NCBI GenBank assembly: GCA_963729295.1
Contig: CAVSNJ010000025.1
Location: forward strand, 372,001-436,000
Source: DATJLY01 sp963729295
Lineage (GTDB): Bacteria; Pseudomonadota; Alphaproteobacteria; ATCC43930; CGMCC-115725
Length of the DNA stretch: 64,000 nucleotides
Direction: 5' to 3'
Shown: positions 25,633 through 35,400 of the stretch, piece by piece
How the letters are laid out: each line of letters opens with the position of its first letter
Numbering within the stretch: position 1 is the stretch's first letter
The notes under the pieces: model-generated
What the model saw: only the letters and a program-made list of their open reading frames with translations
Database searches by the model: none
What the model was told of the DNA's origin: nothing
Position numbers and translations under genes: made by a program

Positions 25633-25829
25633 TGCCGCGCGCCGAAGCGGAAGAAGCGCGCGACGAGCGACATCGCGACGTTGCGCATCGTGTCGTGCGA
25701 GACGCCGTGCGGCGGCGCCTCGGTATCGAGGAGCAGCGCCGAGAGGTTGCCGTCCTTGGGCGGCATTGCCGCCTCGGGCATGCGCTCGCTGGGACCGAGC
25801 GTTTCGAGTGATGCGGCTACGCGGCGCAT
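25629..25829 (-). CDS. small protein downstream of ParA, unknown function
   Basis: A 66-residue frame starting at the ATG at 25827-25829, 13 bases inside the end of the ParA gene, and ending convergently against the dioxygenase. The C-terminus (RNVAMSLVARFFRFG) could form an amphipathic helix. No family recognised. The overlap with parA suggests a partner peptide, but there is no direct evidence. Confidence 0.5.
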   Translation of the reverse strand: MRRVAASLETLGPSERMPEAAMPPKDGNLSALLLDTEAPPHGVSHDTMRNVAMSLVARFFRFGARH

Positions 25830-26518
25830 GCTTCGTCCTCGCCGTCGGCCGCGGGGGAGGCGGACACCTCGATGAGCGCCGGCAGCGGCGCCGGTACGGC
25901 GTAGCCGAGCCGCACGCCGATATAGGTCCAGAGCTGGCGGATCTCGGCGGCCGAGCGTGCTTCGCCGGGAATTTCCATGACGGTGCGGCCGTCGATCATG
26001 CTTGCCGCGAAGCCGGTGCGCTGATGCAGCATGACGGGTGCGAGCGTGCCGTGCTGCGACAGCGCGATCACCGCCTCGGTTGTGATGCGCGCGCGCTGCG
26101 TTGCGGCGTTGACGACGAAGATCGCGGGCTTGGTGTAGCGCTCGACGATCTCGATGGTGGTGCCGGCGGCGCGCAGATCGTGCGGCGAGGGCCGGACCGG
26201 AATGATGACGAGATCGGCGATGCGGATCGCGTCGATCATGGTGTCGGCGATCGCCGGCGGCGTGTCGATGATGAGGAGCTTGACGCCGAGGCCGCGGATG
26301 CGGTCGATCCCCGCCGCAAGGCGCGCCGGCGTCGCTTGCGCGAAGAGCGGCGTCGTCGATTGCCGCGCGTTCCACCAGCCGGTGAGGCTCGCTTGCGGAT
26401 CGGCGTCGATGAGGACGACGGGGCCATGTCCCGCCTCCTGCGCCGCAACGGCGAGATGACCGGCCAGGGTCGTCTTTCCCGAGCCGCCTTTTTGCGATGC
26501 GATGGCGATGATCTGCAT
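25817..26518 (-). CDS. ParA/MinD-family ATPase (orphan, Soj/VirC1-like)
   Basis: A 233-residue P-loop ATPase with the deviant Walker A KGGSGKTT right at the N-terminus, the switch segment LLIIDTPPA, and VIIPVRPSPHDLRA. Length and lack of an HTH fit the small orphan ParA group that positions protein cargoes or plasmids. There is no parB or centromere-like repeat beside it; the only partner candidate is the overlapping 66-residue ORF. The chromosomal parAB is presumably elsewhere. Confidence 0.9.
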   Translation of the reverse strand: MQIIAIASQKGGSGKTTLAGHLAVAAQEAGHGPVVLIDADPQASLTGWWNARQSTTPLFAQATPARLAAGIDRIRGLGVKLLIIDTPPAIADTMIDAIRIADLVIIPVRPSPHDLRAAGTTIEIVERYTKPAIFVVNAATQRARITTEAVIALSQHGTLAPVMLHQRTGFAASMIDGRTVMEIPGEARSAAEIRQLWTYIGVRLGYAVPAPLPALIEVSASPAADGEDEACAA

Positions 26519-26602
26519 AAATTGAGCCGCTGTATTTGCTAGTGTTTTAGACGCAACTCGCTACGCTTCAGTTAACGGTTGCGGGATAGGCTCGCCGGGC
26601 GC

Positions 26603-26620
26603 TGTAAGGGACGCTTTACA
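26603..26620. promoter_or_regulatory. inverted repeat in the parA / HD-GYP divergent region
   Basis: The 191-base gap between divergent parA and the HD-GYP gene is less GC-rich than the flanks and holds no gene. It contains TGTAAG...CTTTACA (arms TGTAA/TTACA), a possible operator, and a looser GGCAA...TTGCC pair at about 26650-26682. Promoters for both genes must lie here. Operator status is a guess from symmetry. Confidence 0.3.
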
Positions 26621-26709
26621 ACGCTGTCGCGGGGGCGCGAGAGTTCCAAGGCAAGTCTTTGATATTACTGGAATAGTTTGCCTGGCTTGGGATTTGCTTG
26701 AGGGACATC

Positions 26710-28500
26710 ATGGTGTCCGTTTCGTTACGCGACGAGACCGAGCTGCGCTATCGCCGCCTCATCGAGCTCGGCATCGCGCTCTCGGCCGAGCGCAACCACA
26801 GCAAGCTCATGGAGAAGATCCTCCTCGGCGCCAAGGAGCTCACCAACGCCGACGGCGGCACGCTCTATCTCGTCGACGACAGCCGCAGCGAAATGCGCTT
26901 TGCCATCATGCGCAACGACTCGCTCAAGATCGCCATGGGCGGCACGACCGGCACGCCGATCCCGTTTCCCGCGGTGCGGCTCGTCGATGCCGACGGCACG
27001 CCCAATCACGCGAACGTCGCGGCCGCGGCGGCGATCACCGGGCGCACGATCAACATCGCCGACGCCTATGACGCGGCGGGCTTCGACTTCAGCGGCCCGC
27101 GCGCGTTCGACCAACGCACCGGCTATCGCTCGCGCTCGTTCCTGACCGTGCCGCTCAAGAATCACGACGCCGAGGTCGTGGGCGTGATTCAGCTCATCAA
27201 CGCGCGCGAGCGCGGCGGCGCAATCGTGCCGTTCGCGGCCGAGATCGTGCCGGTGATCGAAGCGCTCGCGAGCCAGGCGGCCGTGGCGCTCGACAACCAG
27301 ATGCTGCTTGAGGCGCAGAAGAACCTGTTCCGCGCGTTCCTCCAGGTGTTCGCGAGCGCGATCGACGCGAAGTCGCCTTATACCGGCGGCCATTGCCGGC
27401 GCGTGCCCGAGCTCACCAACATGCTCGCCCGCGCCGCGGCCGAAACGAGGAGCGGGCCGTTCGCCGATTTCGTCATGGACGAGGACGAATGGTACGAGCT
27501 CGAAGTGGCGGGCGGGCTGCACGATTGCGGCAAGGTGACGACGCGCGAATATGTCGTCGACAAGGCGACGAAGCTCGAATCGCTCTACAACCGCATCCAC
27601 GAGATCCGCACGCGCTTCGAAGTGGTGAAGCGCGACATCGAGATCGAATTCCTGCGCGGCGTGGCCGCGGGCGGCGACGAGAACGCCTTGCGCGCCGCGC
27701 GCGACCAGCGCTTGAAGGCGCTCGACAGCGATTTTGCCTTCGTCGCCGAATGCAACATCGGCGGCGAATTCATGGCGCCCGAGAAGATCACGCGGCTCCA
27801 GCGCATCGCCGAGACCACGTGGCTGCGCACGCTCGATGATTCACTCGGGCTTTCGTGGGAGGAGGGCCAGCGCCGGCCCAAGACTCCCGCCCCGCTGCCC
27901 ATGGTCGAGCATCTCCTCGCCGACAAGCCCGAGCACATCGTGCCGCATGACGGTCCGCCCTTGGCCGCCGACAATCCGTGGGGCTTCATCGTCAAGCCGC
28001 CGGCGCAGAAATTCAATCTCGGCGAGGTCTACAATCTCGCCATCCGGCGCGGCACCCTGACCGACGAAGAGCGCTATCACATCAACGACCACATCGTGCA
28101 GACCATCATCATGCTCGAGGCGCTGCCGTTCCCGAAGAATCTGCGGCGCGTGCCGGAATGGGCGGGCGGTCACCACGAGAAGATGAACGGCACAGGCTAT
28201 CCCAAGGGCCTGAAGCGCGAGCAGATGAGCGTGCCGGCGCGCATCATGGCGATCGCCGACATATTCGAGGCCTTGACGGCGCGCGACCGGCCGTACAAGA
28301 CGCCGAAGAAACTTTCGGAATGCATCGCCATCATGGCGAAGATGGCGAAGGACGCGCATATCGATTCCGAGCTCTTCTCGCTCTTCCTCAAATCCGGCGT
28401 CTATCGCCGCTATGCCCAAGCCTTCCTCGTGCCCGAGCAGATCGATGAGGTCGAGATCGAGCAGTTCCTGCCGGACGCGCCGTCGGTCGCCGCGCAATAA
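26710..28500 (+). CDS. GAF-HD-GYP domain phosphodiesterase-like protein with long insert
   Basis: A 596-residue protein. Residues about 15-190 are a GAF sensor (LTNADGGTLYLVD, RSFLTVPLKNHDAEVVGVIQLIN). Then follows a metal-dependent phosphohydrolase: GGHCRRVPELTN near 228, HDCGK at 271-275, and HHEKMNGTGYPKGL from residue 488. The HD-to-GYP distance is about 217 residues, against about 60 in ordinary c-di-GMP phosphodiesterases such as RpfG, so an insert of about 150 residues splits the domain. The core ligands look intact. The ATG at 26710 follows TTGAGGGA; an upstream TTG is less likely. Cytoplasmic, no membrane segment. Confidence 0.88.
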   Translation: MVSVSLRDETELRYRRLIELGIALSAERNHSKLMEKILLGAKELTNADGGTLYLVDDSRSEMRFAIMRNDSLKIAMGGTTGTPIPFPAVRLVDADGTPNHANVAAAAAITGRTINIADAYDAAGFDFSGPRAFDQRTGYRSRSFLTVPLKNHDAEVVGVIQLINARERGGAIVPFAAEIVPVIEALASQAAVALDNQMLLEAQKNLFRAFLQVFASAIDAKSPYTGGHCRRVPELTNMLARAAAETRSGPFADFVMDEDEWYELEVAGGLHDCGKVTTREYVVDKATKLESLYNRIHEIRTRFEVVKRDIEIEFLRGVAAGGDENALRAARDQRLKALDSDFAFVAECNIGGEFMAPEKITRLQRIAETTWLRTLDDSLGLSWEEGQRRPKTPAPLPMVEHLLADKPEHIVPHDGPPLAADNPWGFIVKPPAQKFNLGEVYNLAIRRGTLTDEERYHINDHIVQTIIMLEALPFPKNLRRVPEWAGGHHEKMNGTGYPKGLKREQMSVPARIMAIADIFEALTARDRPYKTPKKLSECIAIMAKMAKDAHIDSELFSLFLKSGVYRRYAQAFLVPEQIDEVEIEQFLPDAPSVAAQ

Positions 28501-28532
28501 CGCCGGCCGCGCATCGGCCCTTGCGTGACGCG

Positions 28533-29030
28533 ATGGACCTCATCGTCGACAGCGGCGGATTTGCCACCTGGAACGGACAGCGCATGCGCTGCGCCGTGGG
28601 CCGCGCCGGGATCGGCCCGCGAAAGCGCGAAGGCGATGGCGCGACGCCCGCCGGGATCCTGCCGATGCGGCGCGTCCTCTATCGACCCGACCGCGAAGCG
28701 CCGCCGCGGACGCGCCTGCCGCTTGGGGCACTCGCACAAGACGATGGCTGGTGCGATGCGCCGAGCGACCCGCTCTACAACAAACCGGTGACGCTGCCCC
28801 ACCGGGCGCACGCCGAGACGATGTGGCGCGAGGATGGTCTCTACGATCTCCTCGTCGTGCTGGGCTGGAACGATGCGCCGGTCGCGAAGGGAGGGGGCAG
28901 CGCGATTTTCCTGCATCTCGCCGCGCCCGGATACGCGGCGACGGAAGGATGCGTGGCCTTGGCCCGCGCGGATCTGCTCGCGGTGGTCGGCGGCGCGGAC
29001 GCGGCGAGCCGGGTAATCGTCAATCCCTGA
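28533..29030 (+). CDS. L,D-transpeptidase (YkuD) family protein
   Basis: A 165-residue protein without signal peptide. The catalytic motif is HLAAPGYAATEGCVAL (H-x-n-T-x-G-C-V), the YkuD active site with Cys near residue 146. An N-terminal G-x-G-P-R-x-R-E-G-D-G-x-T-P-A-G segment is typical of the YkuD subgroup related to ErfK/YbiS. Members cross-link peptidoglycan or act as amidases; the missing signal peptide makes a periplasmic role uncertain. ATG at 28533 chosen over a TTG at 28521. Confidence 0.87.
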   Translation: MDLIVDSGGFATWNGQRMRCAVGRAGIGPRKREGDGATPAGILPMRRVLYRPDREAPPRTRLPLGALAQDDGWCDAPSDPLYNKPVTLPHRAHAETMWREDGLYDLLVVLGWNDAPVAKGGGSAIFLHLAAPGYAATEGCVALARADLLAVVGGADAASRVIVNP

Positions 29031-29037
29031 CGCGCGA

Positions 29038-29814
29038 TCAGCCGCGCGCCGCCAGGATCGCGTTCGCGACCTCGACGAAGCCCGCGCCGCCCGGCCCGTC
29101 GGTCACGAATTCGGGCGGCTTCTCCAGCGTGTCGAGCCAGCGCGTCACGGTCGCGACACCGACGGAATGGGGAAAGAAGGCGAATTGCGGGCCGTCATTG
29201 GTCGAATCGCCGACATAGACGATCTCCTCGCGCGCGGCGTCGATGTCGAGCGCGAAATCGGCGGCGAGCACGCGGCCGATCATGGCGAGCTTGTCGAACT
29301 CGCCGAACCAGGCGAGCGCCCAGAGCGAATTCTTGGTTGCGTACGCGCCCGCGTGCCGGAAAGCGGCGATGACGTCATTCATCCGCGCCGGCGGCGCCGT
29401 CATGGCGAGCGTCGTTTCGCGATAGGCGTCGTCGTGCGCCGTCGCCGCTCCCGGCACGATGAGGCTCACCTCGCTCGCGAGATCGCCGAGGCGCGCGCGG
29501 GCCGCGCGGCGCTCGGCCGCTTCGAGCCAATAGCGGCGCAGCGTCGTGCCGCGCGCCGGATCGTGCCGGAAATAGAGCCCGCCATTCTCGCCGATGACGC
29601 CATCGACCGGCCACATGCGCGCCCACGCATCGCACCAGCCCGAGGGTGCGGCGCTCGCCGGGATGACGATGAGGCCCGCCGCCTTCAGCCGCTCGAGCGC
29701 CGCATATGTGTCGGCCGGGAGCCGCGCGCCATGGGTCAGCGTGTCGTCGACATCGGTGACGACGGCACGCACGCGGCGCGCGATCGCGGCGGGAAATTCG
29801 GCGATGGGACGCAT
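29038..29814 (-). CDS. HAD-superfamily (IIB/Cof-type) phosphatase
   Basis: A 258-residue protein with HAD motif I TDVDDTLTHG, motif II around IPASAAPSGW, and motif III/IV VYVGDSTNDGPQF. The cap topology and length fit class IIB sugar or nucleotide phosphatases. It starts one base after the CHASE2-cyclase stop, so it is the last gene of the TPS-CHAT operon or a tightly linked passenger. The substrate is unknown. Confidence 0.88.
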   Translation of the reverse strand: MRPIAEFPAAIARRVRAVVTDVDDTLTHGARLPADTYAALERLKAAGLIVIPASAAPSGWCDAWARMWPVDGVIGENGGLYFRHDPARGTTLRRYWLEAAERRAARARLGDLASEVSLIVPGAATAHDDAYRETTLAMTAPPARMNDVIAAFRHAGAYATKNSLWALAWFGEFDKLAMIGRVLAADFALDIDAAREEIVYVGDSTNDGPQFAFFPHSVGVATVTRWLDTLEKPPEFVTDGPGGAGFVEVANAILAARG

Positions 29815-29815
29815 G

Positions 29816-31768
29816 CTATTTTTCCGCGAGCACCAGTTCCGCGCCCTTTTCGCCGTGATAGAGCCGCTCGAGATACATGGCGACGCAGCGGTCGTCGGGA
29901 TTTTCCTGGTTCAAGGCGGCGAAGAGGCCCAAGGCCTCCGGCGCCTCACTCGCGAGCTTCTCCCAGGCTTCGCGATAGCGCGCGAGATAGGGCGTCTCCT
30001 CGCGCGCCGGTTCCCACACCTGCGTGCCGCTCGACCGGCCCTTCACGGTGACGGTGCCGAGCGGGCGGAACAGAATGCCGTGGCACAAGGCGCGCGTCGC
30101 TTCGCTGATGCAGATGCGGGTGCCGAACTGCTTGTTGACGCCTTCAAGGCGCGCGGCCGTGTTCACGGCGTCGCCGTGCGCGCTGTAGTCGAAGCGGCGG
30201 CGCGAGCCGAAATTGCCGACGACTGCGGATCCGGTATGGACGCCGATGCGGGTGTGGCCGAACGGCACGCCCGCGGCCTTCTGCTCGATGCTCCAGGCTT
30301 CGGCGACGCGGTCGAGCGCCAAGGCGCAGCGCACCGCGCGCTCGGCGTGATCGTGCTGATCCATCGGCGCGTTGAAGATGACGAAGAGCGCGTCGCCCTG
30401 GAACTTGCCGATCGTGCCGTCATATTGCATCACCACTTCGGTCATCACGTCGAAATAGCCATTGAGGACGCGCGCGAGATTTTGCGAATCGAGCGCTTCC
30501 GACATGGTCGTGAAGGCGGCGATGTCGGTGAAGAGATAGGTCATCACGCGCCGCTCGCCTTCGAGGCTCAAGCGCGCCGGATCGCGCACGAGCGCCTCGA
30601 CCACGTTGGCCGAGACATAGCACGACATGGCGGTGGTTATGAATTCGCGCTGCCGGCGCGCCGTGCGCCCGGACAGCGCCTCGGTCCCGAACATGGCGAA
30701 TCCCGCCGCGAGCGTCGGCGCGATGAGCCCGGCCATCGATCCCAGATAATGGAACGCCGCGCCGCCGCCGACCCATATGAGGAGAACGAGCACCAAGCCT
30801 GCGCCCAATCGCATGGACAGCGGCCAGCCGACCAGCCCGAGCGCCGCGCCAAGCGCCGCCACCGCGAGCGTCACCGCGAAATTCGGCGCAAACCCGAGCC
30901 CATAGGGCGGCGTCCGGTGCAGGAGCTGCGCCACGCCATGCGCGTGGATCACGACCGCCGGCTGGATCCCTTCGCCGCGCTCGAACAATGTCGAGAACGG
31001 CGTGCGGTGGCGATCCTCGAGCGTGCCGATCAGCACGACCTTGCCGGCAAACCACGCGGCCGGAAGATTGGCGACGAGATTGGCCGGATATTCGCGGAAC
31101 GGCGGCTCGGCGCGCGACGGGCGCCCGTGCCAGACGATGCGCGTCAACTCGGGCGCCGATGCGACGCCCGCCGCGGCGGCGAGCGCGCGGTCGAAGCTCG
31201 GGATGAAGCTGCCGTCGCGCCCGTCGTGGCCGGGATAGATCCAGCGCACGGTGTCGAACTGGTCGGTGCCGAGCGCCGAAAGCCCGCGCGCTGCGGGCGG
31301 CAGGAAGCGGTCGAGGAAATCGCGCTGCGCTGGGCTCACGATGCCGTCCTCGTCGGCATAACTCGCGACGAGCGGCACCGGCAGGTTCGTGAGCACGCGG
31401 CGCAGCCGCTCGTCCTTCGCCGGCTCGGTCGGCTGCGCCAGGAGGATGTCGAGGCCGATGGCGCGCGGATGGCGCGCGGCGATCGTCTCGACGAGATCGG
31501 CGAGGAAGCCGCGATCGATGGGCGCCGTGTAGGCGAATTTCTGCAACGTCTCGTCGGTGATCGTGACGATCAGCACGTCGGGATCCTGCGGCTCTTGCGG
31601 CAGCAGCGCCGCCGTCTCCCAATCGCCGACGAAGCGATCGACATATTTCAGAAAGGCGAGCCGGTCGACCGCGAAATCGGCAAGCGCCGCGCATACCAGC
31701 GTGACGAGGAGCGGCGCCGCCGCCGCGACGAGAATTTGCCGCGCGCGGAGAAGCCAGGCCCCGGTCAT
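29816..31768 (-). CDS. CHASE2-class III adenylate cyclase, membrane sensor
   Basis: A 650-residue protein. One N-terminal membrane helix leads into a CHASE2 extracytoplasmic domain (about 40-330: VLIVTITDETLQKF, GLDILLAQPTEPAKDERL, FAGKVVLIGTLEDRHRTPFST), followed by about three membrane helices (340-420) and a class III cyclase domain (about 450-620). The cyclase has both metal Asp residues (LFTDIAAFT, FQGDALFVIF), the adenine-selecting Lys in TIGKFQGD, and the transition-state Asn/Arg in DAVNTAARLEG, so ATP is the expected substrate. The ATG at 31766-31768 overlaps the FecR-like gene stop (ATGA). It would make cAMP in response to a periplasmic signal. Confidence 0.92.
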   Translation of the reverse strand: MTGAWLLRARQILVAAAAPLLVTLVCAALADFAVDRLAFLKYVDRFVGDWETAALLPQEPQDPDVLIVTITDETLQKFAYTAPIDRGFLADLVETIAARHPRAIGLDILLAQPTEPAKDERLRRVLTNLPVPLVASYADEDGIVSPAQRDFLDRFLPPAARGLSALGTDQFDTVRWIYPGHDGRDGSFIPSFDRALAAAAGVASAPELTRIVWHGRPSRAEPPFREYPANLVANLPAAWFAGKVVLIGTLEDRHRTPFSTLFERGEGIQPAVVIHAHGVAQLLHRTPPYGLGFAPNFAVTLAVAALGAALGLVGWPLSMRLGAGLVLVLLIWVGGGAAFHYLGSMAGLIAPTLAAGFAMFGTEALSGRTARRQREFITTAMSCYVSANVVEALVRDPARLSLEGERRVMTYLFTDIAAFTTMSEALDSQNLARVLNGYFDVMTEVVMQYDGTIGKFQGDALFVIFNAPMDQHDHAERAVRCALALDRVAEAWSIEQKAAGVPFGHTRIGVHTGSAVVGNFGSRRRFDYSAHGDAVNTAARLEGVNKQFGTRICISEATRALCHGILFRPLGTVTVKGRSSGTQVWEPAREETPYLARYREAWEKLASEAPEALGLFAALNQENPDDRCVAMYLERLYHGEKGAELVLAEK

Positions 31769-32484
31769 GGCGGCAAGGTCTTGTAGAGCGCCTGCGCCTG
31801 CGGATCGCAGCCGACATCGGCGAGCCACGCCGCCTGCATCTCGGGATTGACGAGCGCGTTCGGCACGAGCTTCACGGTGACGTTCGCGTCGTTGCCGTCG
31901 AGCCGGACGCGATAGGTGATGCCGCCATGGAACGGCACGGTCGCGGGCAGCCTCATCTTGTCGGTCCCGGCATCCCACGTCGCATCGGCGCGCCAGGTGC
32001 GGTCGCCGGCCATGATCGTGAGGTCGCTCTTCGTCGCCGCGCGTTCGCGCCACAACACCGGCCGCTCGCCGTCCCTGAGGCACACGACGCCGGTGCGGCT
32101 CACGTCGAGGAGCCACGGCGCCGGCAGATCGACCGGCGTGAGCCCGTCGCGCACGACACCCGCTTCGGCCCGCGCGGCGCTCTGCGTCACGAGCGCGCGC
32201 AGCGCCGTGCCGAAGCCGCCATTGTCCTCGCCATTGCCGGCGGCGGGCGCGCGATCGAACGGTCCGTCGATCTTGAGCGTCGCGCCGCTCGCCGTAATGA
32301 GCGTGAGATGCTGGCCTTCCTTCAGATCGAGCGTCGCCTGATCGTCGATCACGTCGCCGGAATGAAGCCCGATGCCGCGCGCCTCGACGACGATGAGCTC
32401 TGCCGCGCGCGACGCCGTGGCGGGGAGAAGCGCGGCCGCGGCCGCCGCCGCAAGCGTGGGAAGGGTCGTGCGCGCTCGGCTCAT
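31765..32484 (-). CDS. FecR-like periplasmic protein
   Basis: A 239-residue protein with a signal peptide (cleavage near ASRAAE) and a segment GLHSGDVIDDQATLDLKEGQHLTLITASGATLKIDGPF that matches the double-psi/beta pattern of FecR-type domains. The second half (TWRADATWDAG..., MRLPATVPFHGGITYRVRLDG) is beta-rich. No membrane helix after the signal. It is joined by ATGA overlaps to CHAT upstream and to the CHASE2 cyclase downstream, which suggests a ligand or adaptor role for those proteins. This is inference from gene order. Confidence 0.72.
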   Translation of the reverse strand: MSRARTTLPTLAAAAAAALLPATASRAAELIVVEARGIGLHSGDVIDDQATLDLKEGQHLTLITASGATLKIDGPFDRAPAAGNGEDNGGFGTALRALVTQSAARAEAGVVRDGLTPVDLPAPWLLDVSRTGVVCLRDGERPVLWRERAATKSDLTIMAGDRTWRADATWDAGTDKMRLPATVPFHGGITYRVRLDGNDANVTVKLVPNALVNPEMQAAWLADVGCDPQAQALYKTLPP

Positions 32485-35400
32485 GTGCGGCGTCCCATGG
32501 GTTCGGCCGACGCGGGCGCCGGACGCGCCCCGCCCGCGCCCGCGCCGCCCGCGCCGATGATGGAGAAGGCGGCCCAGTTGAAAGGATGCGCCGTCGCCGG
32601 ATCGCGCAGCATCGCAAGCTGCGATTGCCGGAGCGCCTCGGCCAGACCTTCCGGCCGGTCCTTCGTATAGGTTTCGAACAGCCCGGTCATGAGCTTCACG
32701 GTCGAGAGCGACGGCACCTCCCAGTGGCTCGCGATCACCGCGCGCGCGCCGGCATTGAAGAAGGCGTCGGCCAGGCCGTCGAGCGCCTCGCCGCCGAAAT
32801 TGCCGCCGCTCGCCGCCGTGTTGCAGGCCGACAGCACGACGAGATCGGCGTTGAGCTTCAGTTGCGCGATCTCGCTCGCATCCAAGAGCCCGTCCTCGGC
32901 CGCCGACGCGGCGGGCGCGGCGGGCGGCGACAGCGCCAGGCCCGGCTCCGACTGGCAATGCAATTCGCCGGGCAGGATCCCGTGCGTCGCAAAATAGAGG
33001 ACGCCGTAATCGCCAAGCGGGCGCGCGCGAAGATTGGCCTCGGTCGCCGCGGCGCCCAGGAGCAGCGCATCGTCGCTGCCGCCCAAAAGATGCTCGACGA
33101 TGCGCACCTCGTTCGCGGTCTCGTGCAGTGGTGCCAGCGCGCTCAAGAGCGCGGGCGCGACCGGGCCGTCCTCGCGGCAGCGCGCGGCGAGCGCGGCGAG
33201 CGCCTGGCTGCCCGCCTCGCCCGCGCCCTGGAACGCTGGATCGGCCACGGCGAAGAACGGTCTTGGCGCCGGCGCACTGTGCGCGCTTGCCGCACGGAGC
33301 GCGAGGAAGGCGCGCGGCGAGGGCACGTCGGTCACCGCCATGCGCCGGATGAGCCACGCGGCATTGCCATAGTCGGCGCGCGTGCGCGGCCGTTCCGTCA
33401 CGAGGAGACCGAGCGGCAGGCTCGCGAGCGCGCCCGCCGGCGCCACGACGAGCCGGTCGATGCCGCCGAGCGCCGTCTCGAGCGGGCCGAGGAGCCGCCC
33501 GTAAAGCTCGTAGGAGGCTTCGAGATCGAACTCGGGCAGGCCGCCGAGCCGCGGCACGAACGCCTGGCGCAGCTCGCCGACATCGGCCGTGAGCGCGATT
33601 CCATTTTCCCGGATCGGCGCGACGGTGAGGCGATCGTGCGTGACGAGGAGCGCGTAGGAGGATTGGGTGGCGATGGCGAAGGTGAGGAACGCCTCGTGCG
33701 CGCCGAGGCTCCGCTCGAGCGTCGGAAGCGCCGCCGGGCCGGGATCGGCGAGATTCGCGTACTCGGGAAAATCGGCGGATACCTGCCGCGCGAGCTTATC
33801 CGCCGCGGCGCCCGCCGCCGCCATGTCGGCAGCGAGCTTCTTCTCGCGCGCCGGATCGCGCTCGGCATCGGGCTTGGCGGTTTCCGCGGCAAGTTCGATG
33901 CGCGCGGCATCGCGCTGGCGCTGCGCGTCGGCTTCGTTGCGCGTGAGCTCGGCGAGCGCGGGATTGGATGTGGCGACCGCCGACGCGGCGCGCGCGATGG
34001 TGCGGCCGGTGACGTCGGAGCTCACGAGCTGGATCGCGCGGAACATCTCGGCGTCGAGGCTCGCGCGCTGATCCGGGTTCTTGGCGGCCACGTCGGACGC
34101 GGCGGCGAGGAACGGCACGATCTGGTCCGGCAGGATCGCGGCGCGCGCGACCTCGTCGCGGGCGAGCCCGTCGAGCGCGCGGCGGAACACCGTCACCGCG
34201 GCGGGATAGAGCTGCTGCTCGGCATAGAAGCGGCCGAGCCGCAGCTCGGCATAGATCGTGGGCGCGGTGTCGCCGAACAGCTTCTCGTCGAGCGCCAACG
34301 CATCGCGGAACTGGCGCTCGGCCTCGACCACGCGGCCATCCTCGGCGTTGATCTCGGCCATCATCGCGATCGCATCGGGCCGCCACCACAACGGCAATCC
34401 CGGCTCGTCGCTGATGATGTTGAGCACTTCTTCGGCGGCGGCCAAGGCATCGGGCAGATCGTCGAGCTTCAGCGCCATCGTCGCCTCGATGCGCAGGCTG
34501 TGCGCCAGTTCGCCGCGGCTCGCCGGCGCCTGCGCCTCGGCGCCGGGGCCGCCCGCTTGCTGGTCGAGCTCGGCGCGGCGCAGCGCCGTTGCCCCGCGCG
34601 CGTATTTGAGCGCGTCGGAGTAGCGGCGCTGATTGGCGGCATCGAGCGCCAGATAGGATTGGAGGCGCGCCCGCGCCGAAACGCTGCCCGAGGCTTCGAT
34701 GATCGGCTGCGCCCGCCGGAAGAGCCCGCTCGCCTCGTCGAACCGGCCCTGGTTGCTGACCTCGAGGGCAAGCTCCATCAGCGTCTGGCCGACCGCGGTG
34801 GAAGTGGCGCCGAAGAGCCGCGTTTCGATCACGAGCGCGCGGCGGTCGGCGGCTTCGGCGGCGGCGAAATTGCGCTGCGCGCCGTCGAGCCGCGCGAGCT
34901 CGACGAGCGACTTCTCGCTCGCGGCGTCGGCGCTGCCGGCATGCGCCAGCGCGGCCGGGTAATGCTGGTCGAGGAGCTTCAGCGCCGTCTCGGTCTCGCC
35001 CGGCGAAAGCGCCTGGCCCGAGCGCGACGCGATCGCCGCCTCGAGGATCGGCAGCAGCGCCGGCATGCCGTCGGCCTGATAGAGCGCGCCGCCCGCCGGC
35101 AGGACGAGGACGATGCGCGGCCAGCCGTTGCTGCGCTCGGTGCAGGCGAAGAAAAGCCAGTCGCCCGCCGGTGCGAGCGGGCTGCCCGTGTCGCAGGCGA
35201 TGTCGTCGCCGCGGCCCAATCCCGCCGGCATCGTCTTCGCCGCGCCGATGACGGCCGCGCGGCGCGCATCGGGCGCCGCAGGGAGAGCGAGGCCCGGCAT
35301 GACATAGAGCGCGCCGGCCGAGGCCGCTTTGCCGCACGCGATCGGGACGCCGCTCATCCCGCCGGCGCTGGCGCCGGCGGGACCGAAGGCGCAGGTCTCG

